Below are positions 35,535-44,774 of a DNA stretch of 64,000 nucleotides, piece by piece (position 1 is the stretch's first letter; every line of letters starts with the position of its first letter). Source of the DNA: Ruegeria lacuscaerulensis (GTDB lineage Bacteria > Pseudomonadota > Alphaproteobacteria > Rhodobacterales > Rhodobacteraceae); NCBI RefSeq assembly GCF_013034685.1, contig NZ_WQGO01000005.1, positions 310,001 through 374,000 of the forward strand. Reading direction: 5' to 3'. Both the position numbers and the translations under genes were made by a program. The notes beneath the pieces were generated by a model, which had not been told where the DNA came from, did no database searches, and saw nothing but the letters and a program-made list of their open reading frames with translations.

Positions 35535-36797
35535 TTATCCATTTTCCATTTGATAGCGCAGAGCGGTTGAGACGATGTCCCGCCACTCTCCGGATTGCTG
35601 CATGATCGACAGACCCTGGTTGAGCGTCTCAAGGATCGCTTCCCCATCTGGATTATCTTTGTGGGTCATTATGTTAAGCGACTTGATCGCCGCAAGGTTG
35701 GGGTTTTCTACAATGCGATGTTCATAGCCAAGGCGCGCAATTGCTTCGACTGCCAAATGCGCTTCGACCGCGACGATATCGGCCGTGCCGTCCATCAAGG
35801 CGTGGAAGCAGTCGTCAGGCGACACCGGGCGCAGCATCGAAATCGCTGGCTCATACAGACCCACTGCATCCATATGCGACAGTGACCAGCCTTCGGGGCG
35901 GCAGATCGTGGTACCCGCGAAATCGGCATAGGTCAGGGTCTGTTCATAGCCCGAGCCTTCACGGGCAAAGAAGGTATCCACAACCTCGTAGAACGGGTTC
36001 GAGAAGTTGTAGGTCTCGCACCGGTTCCGGTCAGTTTCGGACAGGGCAGCGGGTTCTTCGCAATTCGGGCGCGACCACGGGAAGGTTGCGTCAAATGCCA
36101 GCGTCGGCATCAACAGGTCCAGATGCGAGGACCAGTCATTCACGAACTGGATCTTGTACCCTTGCTCGGGCGCGGCGCGCAGCATCGCGGTCTCAACCAG
36201 ATTGGTGTAAAGGCCACGGTGGGGCAGGGCCTCATCGGTGAAAGGCGCATAATTGCCGCCTGTGATCAACAGCAGCTGACGGTCCTGGAACTCGGGACGG
36301 CCACTTGTATCGGCGGAGCGGATCAGCGCAGCGGCTTCGGCGCGGGCAGCTTCGATTTCTGTCTTGGCGGCAGCTTTGGCCTCAAGCACCGCGTCTTCGC
36401 TGGCCTGTTTGGCCTCGGCCTCAGCGGCGGCCACGCGGGCTTCGGCCTCAGCTATGGCTTTGGCGGCACGTTCCTCAGCGGCTTTAACCAGTTCAGACGC
36501 CATCTCGGCGGCCATGGCTTCGGCCTCGGTCGCAGGTGGTTCCGGCGCGCGGCCCACGTCTTCCAGACAGGGCATTGTCAGAACGTCGCCTACGCGAATG
36601 ATGTTGGGATTGTTCCCAATCACATCGCGGTTGGCGTCGAAGATAATGCTGAAGTCTTCGGTCGAATAGACCTGAATGGCCAGCTCGCGCAGGCTGTCGC
36701 CGCGCTTAATTTCGTAGGTCGAGCACGCCTCTTGCGCCGAGGCGGCACCTGTTGCCGCCGCAAGAGCCAGGCTGGAGATGATCAGTTGAGGTCTCAT
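35535..36797 (-). CDS. Secreted LysM + coiled coil + solute-binding-protein fusion (paralogue 2)
   Basis: A 420-residue paralogue of the next gene. Signal peptide 1-21; LysM about 25-77 between Cys25 and Cys77; an Ala/Glu/Lys-rich helix (about 85-165) with coiled-coil character; then the SBP_bac_3-like domain (about 172-410) with the same NDWSSHLDLLMPTLAFD core and SGEWRDIVSTALR end. The rigid helix could hold the ligand-binding domain away from the wall. It lies 19 nt after the PP2C gene. Probably a wall-anchored sensor; ligand unknown. Confidence 0.82.
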   Translation of the reverse strand: MRPQLIISSLALAAATGAASAQEACSTYEIKRGDSLRELAIQVYSTEDFSIIFDANRDVIGNNPNIIRVGDVLTMPCLEDVGRAPEPPATEAEAMAAEMASELVKAAEERAAKAIAEAEARVAAAEAEAKQASEDAVLEAKAAAKTEIEAARAEAAALIRSADTSGRPEFQDRQLLLITGGNYAPFTDEALPHRGLYTNLVETAMLRAAPEQGYKIQFVNDWSSHLDLLMPTLAFDATFPWSRPNCEEPAALSETDRNRCETYNFSNPFYEVVDTFFAREGSGYEQTLTYADFAGTTICRPEGWSLSHMDAVGLYEPAISMLRPVSPDDCFHALMDGTADIVAVEAHLAVEAIARLGYEHRIVENPNLAAIKSLNIMTHKDNPDGEAILETLNQGLSIMQQSGEWRDIVSTALRYQMENG

Positions 36798-36816
36798 GTG
36801 TCCTGTCGCTTTGCCT

Positions 36817-37605
36817 TCATTCGTTTCTTGTCAATTTCACGACCGCAATGGACGCGTTGTCCTGATCGGGGTCGCCTTTGTCCCGAAGCGCCTGCCAAAG
36901 CGCGTCAGCTATATCCTGTGCCAAGTCACCCGATTGGGCCTGAACTATGGCCTCGATCTCAGCATCGCTGAGATATTGCAGCCCATCGCTGCCCGCGATC
37001 AGAACATCCGACGCAGTCAAAGCGACGGGGTGTTCGGGACAATCCACTTTTGGGATCGCCGCGCCCATGATGACCGAGGTCAGTTGGTTGCGATCTGGGT
37101 GCGTTTGCGCTTCGTCCTGTGTCAGCTTGCCTTCGGCGCATTGCGCGTCGATGATCGGCGCCATCGAATGATCTTCGTTGATCTGGCGCAGCGCTCCGTC
37201 GCGGAACAGGTACAAAGGGCTGTCCCCGATCGAGATCCAATAGACGTCCGACCCCATCAGAAGAGTACCCAACAGGGTCGAGCCCATGTTGAAACCATCA
37301 CCCTGTTCTTCGGAATGCTGCGCGATCAGCGCATTTGCCTGCATTGCCGCCAAGGGCAGGGCGTCGATCAGGGCGGGCTTCGATGGCGCACCCGTTTCCA
37401 GTTCAGGGTCCAGCGCACCCCGCCAGGCTTTGATCACAAGCTCGGATGCGATGTCACCTGCCGCATGCCCGCCCATGCCATCAGCAACCACGATATACCC
37501 AGCATTCGCCACATCGAACATGCGCGCGGCGACCGCGTCTTCTTGCGTGTCGCGCCGACCCTGATCGAGGATCAGCGCAATGTCATATGCCGGGGTCGCC
37601 AGCAT
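36817..37605 (-). CDS. PP2C-family Ser/Thr protein phosphatase
   Basis: A 262-residue cytoplasmic PPM/PP2C phosphatase. Metal-site motifs are visible: RRDTQEDA (about 17-24), VADGMGGHAAGD (Asp42), ISIGDSPLYLF, and AGSDGL near 213. It reverses phosphorylation by the Hanks-type kinase two genes upstream. The start is 3 nt after the FHA stop, so kinase, FHA reader and phosphatase share a transcript. Confidence 0.92.
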   Translation of the reverse strand: MLATPAYDIALILDQGRRDTQEDAVAARMFDVANAGYIVVADGMGGHAAGDIASELVIKAWRGALDPELETGAPSKPALIDALPLAAMQANALIAQHSEEQGDGFNMGSTLLGTLLMGSDVYWISIGDSPLYLFRDGALRQINEDHSMAPIIDAQCAEGKLTQDEAQTHPDRNQLTSVIMGAAIPKVDCPEHPVALTASDVLIAGSDGLQYLSDAEIEAIVQAQSGDLAQDIADALWQALRDKGDPDQDNASIAVVKLTRNE

Positions 37606-37608
37606 CTA

Positions 37609-38643
37609 TCAGGCATCCCGCCAGTCGAAATTGTCACCGCAGAATTCTGCAAACCGGATCGAGGTTTCGCTGATGCGGATCAAATCGCCGTTGGCCAGCG
37701 CCACGGTGCTGAGAACGGGTTTACCGTTCAGACGTACCAGATTGGCCTTGCCACCATGACCCAGATAGCATTTGCGATCTTCAGGGTCATAGGCAATCAC
37801 AGCGTGGTTGCTGCGCGAAATGCCGGTGTCGCCAAAATCAAGCTGGATCGCCTGATCGTCGTTGCGACCAATCTGCATCAGCCCTTCGGTCAGAGTAATG
37901 CACGCGCCGCGACCGGGGCCACCTGTTACAACCAGCCAACCGACCGGGAAGGTCTGCTGTGCAGTCTCGGTTTTGGCGACGGGCTCGGCGGTTTCCATCA
38001 GGTCCTGAACATGGGTGTCGGCCCGCTCAAACCCCAGGAAGGTGGTTTTGACACGACCACGACGATCCGACTGGGCCGGTTGCGCGGCGGACGGTGTTTC
38101 CGCCATCTGCGCCACCGGAGCCTCGAGCAAGGGTTCAGGTTGCGGGTCCACAGCCTCGACGATCTCGGCCACCGACTCGGGCACAGGATCTTCCGCGACG
38201 ACTTCGATCACAGGATCGGCCGGCGTCGTATCAAACAGGTTACTGTCTTCTTCTTCGGCCTCGTCAACCTCTTCGTCCGATGCAACGTGCAGCGTCACAA
38301 TCGGGTCTTCTTCGGTCATCTCTTCCTCGGCGGCGGGCTCTTCGGTCGGCTCAAGGACGTCCACAACATCCGCAAGGATTGCCGCATCATCGGTTTCAGC
38401 GCTGTCTTCGGCATCGGCCTCGGAGAAGTCCGGCATCTCGGCTTCGGGGATCAGGTCCTCAGCCTCATCGTAGCTGTCCGACGCTGGCATGTTGTTTCCA
38501 GCAAGCGCCACGCGCAGTGCGTTGAAATCTGCAATCGGCTCGGGCTTGTCTTCGCTGGTTTCAGCGATGTCTTCCGCCTCGGCTTCTTTCGGTTTGCCGG
38601 CACCTTCGAGAAGCCGGCTGAGAGGGCTTTTATATTTGAACAT
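37609..38643 (-). CDS. FHA-domain phosphothreonine-binding protein with long acidic N-terminus
   Basis: A 344-residue cytoplasmic protein. Residues 20-190 are strongly acidic, Ala/Pro/Glu-rich and probably disordered. A short basic segment RRGRVKTTFLGFE (194-206) carries Thr200/Thr201, a plausible kinase target. The C-terminal FHA domain (about 236-340) shows IGR (259), SRSNH (276-280) and LNG motifs for phosphothreonine binding. I chose the ATG at 38643 with AAGGTG upstream; a longer frame to 38814 covers hairpin-rich intergenic sequence. It lies between the kinase and phosphatase genes. Confidence 0.88.
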   Translation of the reverse strand: MFKYKSPLSRLLEGAGKPKEAEAEDIAETSEDKPEPIADFNALRVALAGNNMPASDSYDEAEDLIPEAEMPDFSEADAEDSAETDDAAILADVVDVLEPTEEPAAEEEMTEEDPIVTLHVASDEEVDEAEEEDSNLFDTTPADPVIEVVAEDPVPESVAEIVEAVDPQPEPLLEAPVAQMAETPSAAQPAQSDRRGRVKTTFLGFERADTHVQDLMETAEPVAKTETAQQTFPVGWLVVTGGPGRGACITLTEGLMQIGRNDDQAIQLDFGDTGISRSNHAVIAYDPEDRKCYLGHGGKANLVRLNGKPVLSTVALANGDLIRISETSIRFAEFCGDNFDWRDA

Positions 38644-38669
38644 GGTGACGACACCTTTGTTTCTTGGCA

Positions 38670-38780
38670 CGGGGCACTGCCCCGCTGGGCTTCTACTCAC
38701 CCCTTCGCAGATCACGCAGAGGCACTGATGATGGAAAACAAACGTCACTGGTACTTTCCGCGACGGGCCGGTTCCCGTCG
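38670..38780 (-). other. Hairpin-rich intercistronic region between kinase and FHA genes
   Basis: The 202-nt gap (38644-38845) has two stems: CGACGGG/CCCGTCG (38761-38767 with 38774-38780) and CGGGGC/GCCCCG (38670-38675 with 38679-38684). No T-tract. They may tune relative expression of kinase and FHA/phosphatase. Confidence 0.5.
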
Positions 38781-38845
38781 GGGTCACTCCACTGTCGTGA
38801 CCCTCAGCAAACACACACTGGCGGATTACAAACGAACCGGTCTGA

Positions 38846-41050
38846 TTACTCCTGCGTCAACTGCATGGTGGCATCTGCTTCGGTACCGTTCCGTAGAACG
38901 TTCAACTGGGCTTCAGCTTGTCCTTCGGACACAAGATCAGCCAGCATGGAATCCAGGCTTTCCGGCCCGTCGATGGCCAGCCCCGTCTGCGCCTCTGAGA
39001 TCAGGATATCGCCCGCCTGCAGGCTACCAGCGGTTGCGGCGGGAACGCTTTTGACCACGGTTTGCCATCCGGTACCGCCACTGTTGCGAACTGTGAAGCC
39101 ATAGCCGTTGTCCAGCCCCACCATGCGCATGGTGGGCAGAGCCAACAGGCCGTTCTGCGCGCGGGTCTGACCCAGCGGGCGATAGCGCGCGGTGATGCGG
39201 GTATAGCCGTCAGGATCCACGTTGAGATCATTGAGAACCTGAGCCGCAAAGCTGGTGTCGGCCTCGATCGGTTCGCCATTCAGGGTGTAGATCGCGGCCC
39301 CACGCTGCACCCAATCTCCGATCACGGACATGTCCAGCGCCGGATCAACACCAGTCACAGCAATGACGCTGCCGGTCGATGCGCGCCGTTTCGAGGTCTG
39401 GAACGGAATTTCAACGTCCCAATGGGAAAACGCCACCTGTTGCTCGGCCAAAGTGACCGGAGTTGCAGGCTCAACCGGGTCTTCCGCGACAGTTTCGGTC
39501 GCATCTTCAGCGGGAAGGTCGGCTGCCGGGGCTTCTAGCCCTTCTGTGGCAGCCGTTTCGGCCAGGGTCTGCTCGACAGGTTCTGGCACTGCTTCCGCCT
39601 GCTTGGGTGACGTCGGTTCGCCAGCGTAAACCTCGGGGGAGGTCAGCTCTGGCGCGATGTCTTGCGGTTCGGTGGTCGCGGTCAACTCAACAGGGGCCGT
39701 GTCTTGCAGCACGGCCAGCTCGGGTGGTTCGACCGGTTCAATCTCGGCAGGAGTTTCGTCAAGGGCTAGGTCCTGAGTTGCAGGCGCGTCCTGACCCGAC
39801 ATCACGAAAAATCCACCTGCGGCGGCGGCCGCGATGACGACTACGGCAGCAGCAATCAGTTTTCCACTACCACCCGAGCCGCTTTTGACCACGGTATCAA
39901 CGGCGACCGGGGGTTCCTCAGGCGCGGTGAATGTGGCCAGTTCCTCTTCTTTCTTGTCCTCATGACCCAAAACGATATCCGGGTTGCCTGCCAGCAGTGC
40001 GGTCACCACTGCCTCGGCGTTTTCGCTTTCTGCTTTGATCCGGGCTTTCTCGGCCTCTTCATCCTTGCGATCCATCCCGACAATGACCGAGATGGGACGG
40101 TGAGCGAAGGTATCGAACATTACGCCAGGCCCACGGAACATCCGCAGCCAGTCCAGCGCGCTTTGCAGACGATCGGTTGCGTGCACCTCCATCGCCTTGT
40201 CAATCGCTTCAAGGAACCCATCGGGGTATCCATCATACCGACCTGTCAGAGGCTGATAGGGATCATCCTGCCCGTTATTGAAGGCAGTCAGCCGCGTCTG
40301 ACCATCAATGGGGCGTTCGCCACTGATGGCATGGTAAAGCGTTGCCGCCAGAACATAGAGGTCGCTGCTTGGGCCTTGTTCGGCCCCCCGCACATAGAAT
40401 TCATGCGGCGAATACCCGTCCTTGATCACACGCAGGGTCAACAGCGCCGCCGATTGATTGGCCGCCTGATCCCGCGCCGCACCGAAGTCAATCAGTTCGG
40501 GCTCACCATGTTCGTTGATCAGAATGTTATCGGGCGAGATATCCCGGTGCAGCATCCCGCTTTGATGGATGAAGGACACGGCCGACAGCATCTTTTCGGT
40601 GACCTGCACGATGAAATCGGGACCGGCATCATTCTCGGGGTTTTCAACATAATCCAGCAGGTCGCAGCCTTTGATGAAATCCATCGCGATATAGGCTGTG
40701 TCATTGTCCTCAAACACCTGATGAACGTCGACAATGTTGGGGTGCACCAGCCGCGCATGGTTGCGGGCTTCCAAAATAAACAGGTCAATGATCGAGCGCA
40801 GGTCGTCCTTGTAGGAAGGATCGATTGGTTCGACCGTATCGCCGTTGCGATGACACAGGGCACCGGGGAAGCATTCCTTAATAACCACGTCGCGTTCCAG
40901 ACTGTCGCGCGCCAAATAGGTGATGCCAAAACCGCCATTGCTGAGAAACCGCAGGATTTCATACTGCCCGCGCAACAACTTTGCACCGGGTGCCAGGCCT
41001 TCAATTTTGGGTTCGTCATGCGTCGTATCGACAGCCTGATTGTGGCTCAT
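38846..41050 (-). CDS. Transmembrane Hanks-type Ser/Thr protein kinase with periplasmic PDZ-like domain
   Basis: A 734-residue protein. Kinase domain about 28-310: glycine loop SNGGFG (37-42), Lys58 in VVIKE, catalytic HRD (168-170), DFG (188-190) and activation segment ending near SPHE. One membrane segment (about 397-417) separates it from a Pro/Glu/Thr-rich linker (420-560) and a C-terminal domain with a PDZ-like stretch (about 645-725, VKSVPAATAGSLQAGDILIS). Topology puts kinase inside and PDZ-like end outside. First gene of the operon with FHA, PP2C and two LysM proteins. Substrates may include the FHA protein and the upstream GTPases. Confidence 0.9.
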   Translation of the reverse strand: MSHNQAVDTTHDEPKIEGLAPGAKLLRGQYEILRFLSNGGFGITYLARDSLERDVVIKECFPGALCHRNGDTVEPIDPSYKDDLRSIIDLFILEARNHARLVHPNIVDVHQVFEDNDTAYIAMDFIKGCDLLDYVENPENDAGPDFIVQVTEKMLSAVSFIHQSGMLHRDISPDNILINEHGEPELIDFGAARDQAANQSAALLTLRVIKDGYSPHEFYVRGAEQGPSSDLYVLAATLYHAISGERPIDGQTRLTAFNNGQDDPYQPLTGRYDGYPDGFLEAIDKAMEVHATDRLQSALDWLRMFRGPGVMFDTFAHRPISVIVGMDRKDEEAEKARIKAESENAEAVVTALLAGNPDIVLGHEDKKEEELATFTAPEEPPVAVDTVVKSGSGGSGKLIAAAVVVIAAAAAGGFFVMSGQDAPATQDLALDETPAEIEPVEPPELAVLQDTAPVELTATTEPQDIAPELTSPEVYAGEPTSPKQAEAVPEPVEQTLAETAATEGLEAPAADLPAEDATETVAEDPVEPATPVTLAEQQVAFSHWDVEIPFQTSKRRASTGSVIAVTGVDPALDMSVIGDWVQRGAAIYTLNGEPIEADTSFAAQVLNDLNVDPDGYTRITARYRPLGQTRAQNGLLALPTMRMVGLDNGYGFTVRNSGGTGWQTVVKSVPAATAGSLQAGDILISEAQTGLAIDGPESLDSMLADLVSEGQAEAQLNVLRNGTEADATMQLTQE

Positions 41051-41387
41051 TTCTTTCCGCCCGTTCTAAACATTTTGCGGTTCGTGTTCGGGTAAACTGC
41101 CCGTCAACTCACGACCAAACACAACCGCAGGACACTTAAGAACGTTAGACGTTTCAAATTTGACTTTATTGGGGCCGCCTCATGGCTTCACTGAGAACCA
41201 AAACTTCGCGAATCGCATATATTGTTTCCCGAAGGACTAGCGGCACAATATATAGCCCGACACCCGCAAGAAATTGCGGACTGAACGCAGGATTTAGGAT
41301 GATTGTTGCGCGATTCCGAAACAATAAGCGCGCGATTCTTGACAACTCGAATCGCGCCCTGCGGCGCGATTCAACTGCGATCTGACC
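41051..41387. other. 337-bp intergenic region between the GTPase and kinase operons, with a GCGCGATTC repeat cluster
   Basis: No convincing gene. AT-rich on the left (probable kinase promoter), repeat-rich on the right. GCGCGATTC occurs at 41308-41316, 41330-41338 and 41364-41372, and inverted at 41349-41357. The inverted copy and the last direct copy form a 10-bp hairpin (GAATCGCGCC 41349-41358 with GGCGCGATTC 41363-41372, 4-nt loop) 16 nt past the GTPase stop, so it may also end that operon's transcript. Confidence 0.6.
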
Positions 41388-42668
41388 TCAGGTTCCGGTT
41401 TTCGTGTGAGCGGACTCGGCGCGACTTCCCGCCCAGGCAAGACAGTCACTCAGCTGTGTGAGGATACTGACGGCATCCCGAAGCGGCCCGGTCCCGGTTT
41501 CGAATTGCAGCAACAACAGCAGGTCGGTCGCCTTTTCAAACTCGGCTGGAATCCAATCGGCTGACGGATCAATCTCACCACCCTGTTCCAGACGCTCGGC
41601 AAAATCTTCGACAATCTCCTGACAGCTGCTCAGAAAACTGCTGGGCTCCATATCCGAGGATTCACGTAAGTCCTCATAGATGCTGGCGATAGCAGCCAAC
41701 CAATCTTCGAGGATCGGGTTTTCCAACGGAGGCAACACAGCCTCAAGCGGGGCTTTAACCGAGGGCGACGCGACAGGTGCAGGCTGGTCGAGGGTCAAAC
41801 TGTCGAGGAAGGGCAGAAACTCGCGTTCCAGCGCATCCCGCGCGGCCTTCAGATCTCCCAGCCGCCGGTCTGAGGCGATTTGCAATACTTGCTCAGCAAG
41901 GTTCTGACCACCACAGCTCTGCCACAGGGCAAAATCGGGCTCGGGCTCTTGCGCCATGGCTTTGACGGCAACCGGCGTTCCAATAGGCACGACCGCCCGG
42001 AACATATCGCCTTTTTCCTTGTTCAACCGGGCCAGGACCCGATCCAGCGCGTCATGAACCGGCGGAAGGTCCGTATGTGTGATGGCCAGCAGGCTGTTTG
42101 CACGCAATTCGGGTGGGACTTTGGACCACAAATGCCGCTCTGACTCGCGCCAGGCGCTGGTGCCATTGGTGCACCAGATGGCGCAATCGACATATTGCAA
42201 CAAATCCAGCGTAGTTTTCGACGCGTCATCAAGCGACCCCGTACCAGGCAGGTCAAACAGGGAAATTTCCTTCAAAGCGGGGGTATTTAACCCAACCGAG
42301 ATGAAATCAGGCTTGTCTGCCGCTGCCTTTTCCAAAGCGATGCCAGAATAGACCTTGGGTTCCTTGTCCCACCAGCCCACCGTGGTTTCCGGCTCATCCG
42401 CATAGGCCACGATCACCAAGGGCAATTTAAGATGCTGTGGTCCGGTTGGCAGGATATCGGCCCCTGCCAACATATTGGCGAGGCTCGACTTGCCAGCTCC
42501 AAACTCCCCAACAAACCCAATGTTGATCGCATTCGACAGCCGCTCGGCATGGCTCAGTGCACGCGCGCGCATGTCATCCACAGAATCGTCGGATGGTAGT
42601 TTTTCAGTCGCGGTCAGGAAACGCTCGAGTTGGCGTACTTCCTGTTCGGTCCCTGGAAATTCGATCAT
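41388..42668 (-). CDS. Small dynamin-like GTPase (paralogue B)
   Basis: A 426-residue GTPase. G1 GEFGAGKSS (54-62), G3 DLPGTG (139-144), G4-like THTD (197-200). It shares with the gene at 46070 the block WCT-x-x-T-x-AWRE-x-ER-x-x-W and NSLL-x-x-T-x-x-D, so the two are paralogues. The C-terminal part is helical and acidic, without a clear membrane span. Its start overlaps the stop of the large dynamin-like gene (ATGA), suggesting the two proteins act as a pair, as in two-subunit bacterial dynamins. Specific function unknown. Confidence 0.82.
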   Translation of the reverse strand: MIEFPGTEQEVRQLERFLTATEKLPSDDSVDDMRARALSHAERLSNAINIGFVGEFGAGKSSLANMLAGADILPTGPQHLKLPLVIVAYADEPETTVGWWDKEPKVYSGIALEKAAADKPDFISVGLNTPALKEISLFDLPGTGSLDDASKTTLDLLQYVDCAIWCTNGTSAWRESERHLWSKVPPELRANSLLAITHTDLPPVHDALDRVLARLNKEKGDMFRAVVPIGTPVAVKAMAQEPEPDFALWQSCGGQNLAEQVLQIASDRRLGDLKAARDALEREFLPFLDSLTLDQPAPVASPSVKAPLEAVLPPLENPILEDWLAAIASIYEDLRESSDMEPSSFLSSCQEIVEDFAERLEQGGEIDPSADWIPAEFEKATDLLLLLQFETGTGPLRDAVSILTQLSDCLAWAGSRAESAHTKTGT

Positions 42669-44707
42669 TCCGCAGCCTTTGGTATTTCAATTTCTGATTG
42701 GCCCGGTCCGTAGACAGCACCCAGTTCATCCGCAATCCGTTGCGCGGTGTTAAAGGCAGTTTGCGCCTCGGTCCGTTCGTTGGTCTCACCACTTCCAGCG
42801 CGATGCTCAAGGTGTCCTGCCAGAAGGGCCAGATAGTGGTCGAGCACTGTGTTCAAACGCCCCAGCAGGTTTTCACGGGCCGTATCGACAAGATCGTCGC
42901 CAATCATTTCGAATTCCTGAACGATCATGCGTTCCGCCCGATTGACCACGCTTTTGCGCGAAATCAGTCGCGATAACCATGTCACGCGCAGTTCCACGGT
43001 GATGCCACGGGTCAAGGCCGTCGTATCAGGGCGGAACCAGCGAACCGCGCTGGTGTTCATCCGGTTGTCCCCGGAATCCTGCCAGCCCGGCAGGGATCGC
43101 AATGCCGCATTGCTTTGCATGTCCACCGCGTAAAGCTCGCTCAGCATACGCTGGCGGACAACTTGGGTTGCGCCTTGCACCAGCTCTCGCATCCGATCAC
43201 GTAAGGGGCCAAAGTTCAGCTCTGTCTCGCCCCCTTTGGCCAACAGCGGAGAATCTCCGTTCGGGCCACGCACCACGTCCGATACGGCCTCGGCCACGGT
43301 ATCGTCCATGACACCACGCAGGTTGGCCAAAACGTCATCCATATCCTTGACGATCATCTCGGTCTTGTCTTGGACCAGCGCGCGCAGGTCGGCCTGAGTC
43401 TTGTCGTTTTCGCTGGGGTCATCCGCCCCGTCCGTGCCCTGATCCTCGATCGCGCGCAGATGCGCCTTGGTGCGGTCAAGCTCACCCTGCGCAAAGCTGT
43501 TGAGGTGTTGCCACGCCATTTGCATCTGCTCGTTGCGCGGCCCATCTGCCAGGGCGCGGGTCACATGGCGACGCAAATCCGGCAGTCCCGAGGCGATCAT
43601 GGCCGCAAAACGCAGAACGCCCTCGCGGCTAATCGGGCCGGGGCCTTGCTTGATCTCTTCGACACCGTCCAGATATTGCTTCATCTGCTCGGGGTGGGCA
43701 CGTAGCCAGGCCAGAACATCGTCATGGTTTACGCCGGTTTCATCGCCGGTCAATGCGTAGTGCGCCCATTGCGCACTGCCCATGAGAACGTCGATATCCG
43801 AATTCCCAAGCGCTTTTTCCAACCCGTCCATTACATCGGCGCGGACTTTGGTCGCGTCATCTGCACCCCCGCCCAATTCATCGACACGGTTGATGAAAAC
43901 CACAATCTGGCCCAGCTCCAACGCCTGCATCAGACGGAACAGCTTGAGGTCCGCCCGCGACAGCGCCTGATGCGCCGACAGGACAACCACGAAGAAATCG
44001 CTTTCCTTGAGATACTGGCGTGAGATTTCCTCGCGGATCAGCAGCGGGTCATTGACGCCCGGCGTGTCCGTCACGGTGATCGGGAACGGGAAATGGCCAA
44101 TGTCGAAGTAAACCTCGGCCTTGCGGGTGATGTCGCTGTAAAGCCCGCGATCGGAACCGGGATCAAGCGTGCCATCCTCGGACGGCTCATCACCGGCGCA
44201 GACATAGCGCGCCAGATCGTCAGATGTCAGATGATCCAGATCGTGATGCTGGCCCAGAAGCTGCGTATAGCTTTCGCCCAACCGCAGCTTGGCGCGGGTT
44301 TTCATCGCCTCGACCTGCTGTTCGATCATCTCGCGCTTATAACTGTCCTCGTCATCGGGGAACATGTTGCGCAGTTCTTCGCCCTCTGCGATCAGGGCTT
44401 GCCATTGGCGATTGTCGAAAAAGTGGAACTCGGCGCCCTCTGTCCGACCCGAAGGATGGCCGAAATGCATGTCAGTAATCACGGTCGTCCACGGGTTGAC
44501 GTCCGACGGCAAATACTCGGCCTGACCAGTGAAGCCATTGATCAGGCGCGATTTCCCGGCCTTGATCTGACCCACAAAGGCGATCGAGGGCTTGAGGTTC
44601 GACAGATCTCCCACGATGCGCGAGATAAACTGACGTGTTTCGTCATTGCTGACCTCGTTCAGGTCTTCGGCGATGCGGATCAACTCGCGGCGATTACTCT
44701 CACTCAT
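42665..44707 (-). CDS. Large dynamin-like GTPase (paralogue B)
   Basis: A 680-residue dynamin-family GTPase. G1 GQIKAGKS (46-53), G2-region LPSDVNPWT, G3 DTPGVND (214-220), G4 NRVD (273-276). The rest is mainly helical, as expected for dynamin stalk regions, with a Trp/Arg stretch (TWLSRLISRKS) that could touch membrane. The ATG at 44707 with AGGG upstream is preferred to a GTG at 44725. It matches the gene at 47728 over the whole GTPase core. It overlaps its small partner gene. Likely role: membrane-associated oligomerising GTPase. Confidence 0.87.
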   Translation of the reverse strand: MSESNRRELIRIAEDLNEVSNDETRQFISRIVGDLSNLKPSIAFVGQIKAGKSRLINGFTGQAEYLPSDVNPWTTVITDMHFGHPSGRTEGAEFHFFDNRQWQALIAEGEELRNMFPDDEDSYKREMIEQQVEAMKTRAKLRLGESYTQLLGQHHDLDHLTSDDLARYVCAGDEPSEDGTLDPGSDRGLYSDITRKAEVYFDIGHFPFPITVTDTPGVNDPLLIREEISRQYLKESDFFVVVLSAHQALSRADLKLFRLMQALELGQIVVFINRVDELGGGADDATKVRADVMDGLEKALGNSDIDVLMGSAQWAHYALTGDETGVNHDDVLAWLRAHPEQMKQYLDGVEEIKQGPGPISREGVLRFAAMIASGLPDLRRHVTRALADGPRNEQMQMAWQHLNSFAQGELDRTKAHLRAIEDQGTDGADDPSENDKTQADLRALVQDKTEMIVKDMDDVLANLRGVMDDTVAEAVSDVVRGPNGDSPLLAKGGETELNFGPLRDRMRELVQGATQVVRQRMLSELYAVDMQSNAALRSLPGWQDSGDNRMNTSAVRWFRPDTTALTRGITVELRVTWLSRLISRKSVVNRAERMIVQEFEMIGDDLVDTARENLLGRLNTVLDHYLALLAGHLEHRAGSGETNERTEAQTAFNTAQRIADELGAVYGPGQSEIEIPKAAE

Positions 44708-44774
44708 AACACTTACCCTGGTCACACTTGTTCACTGATGGGATTCTTGGAAAATTTGAATGGTTGGGGCGCGA

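Noticed and set aside
36796..39054. Long 752-codon open frame on the plus strand
   Set aside because: It lies opposite the PP2C and FHA genes, which have clear domains. The antisense translation is His/Arg-rich and of low complexity, typical of a shadow frame in high-GC DNA.
36817..41050. Type VI secretion PpkA-Fha-PppA phosphorylation module
   Set aside because: The kinase, FHA and PP2C trio resembles it, but no Tss/Hcp/VgrG/ClpV-type gene is in the window and the neighbours are LysM proteins and GTPases.
41308..41372. CRISPR array
   Set aside because: Repeats are only 9 bp, irregularly spaced and partly inverted; no cas genes are present.
41182..41385. Possible small gene in the intergenic region between the kinase and GTPase operons
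   Set aside because: No ribosome site, no family similarity, and it runs through the GCGCGATTC repeats and hairpin.
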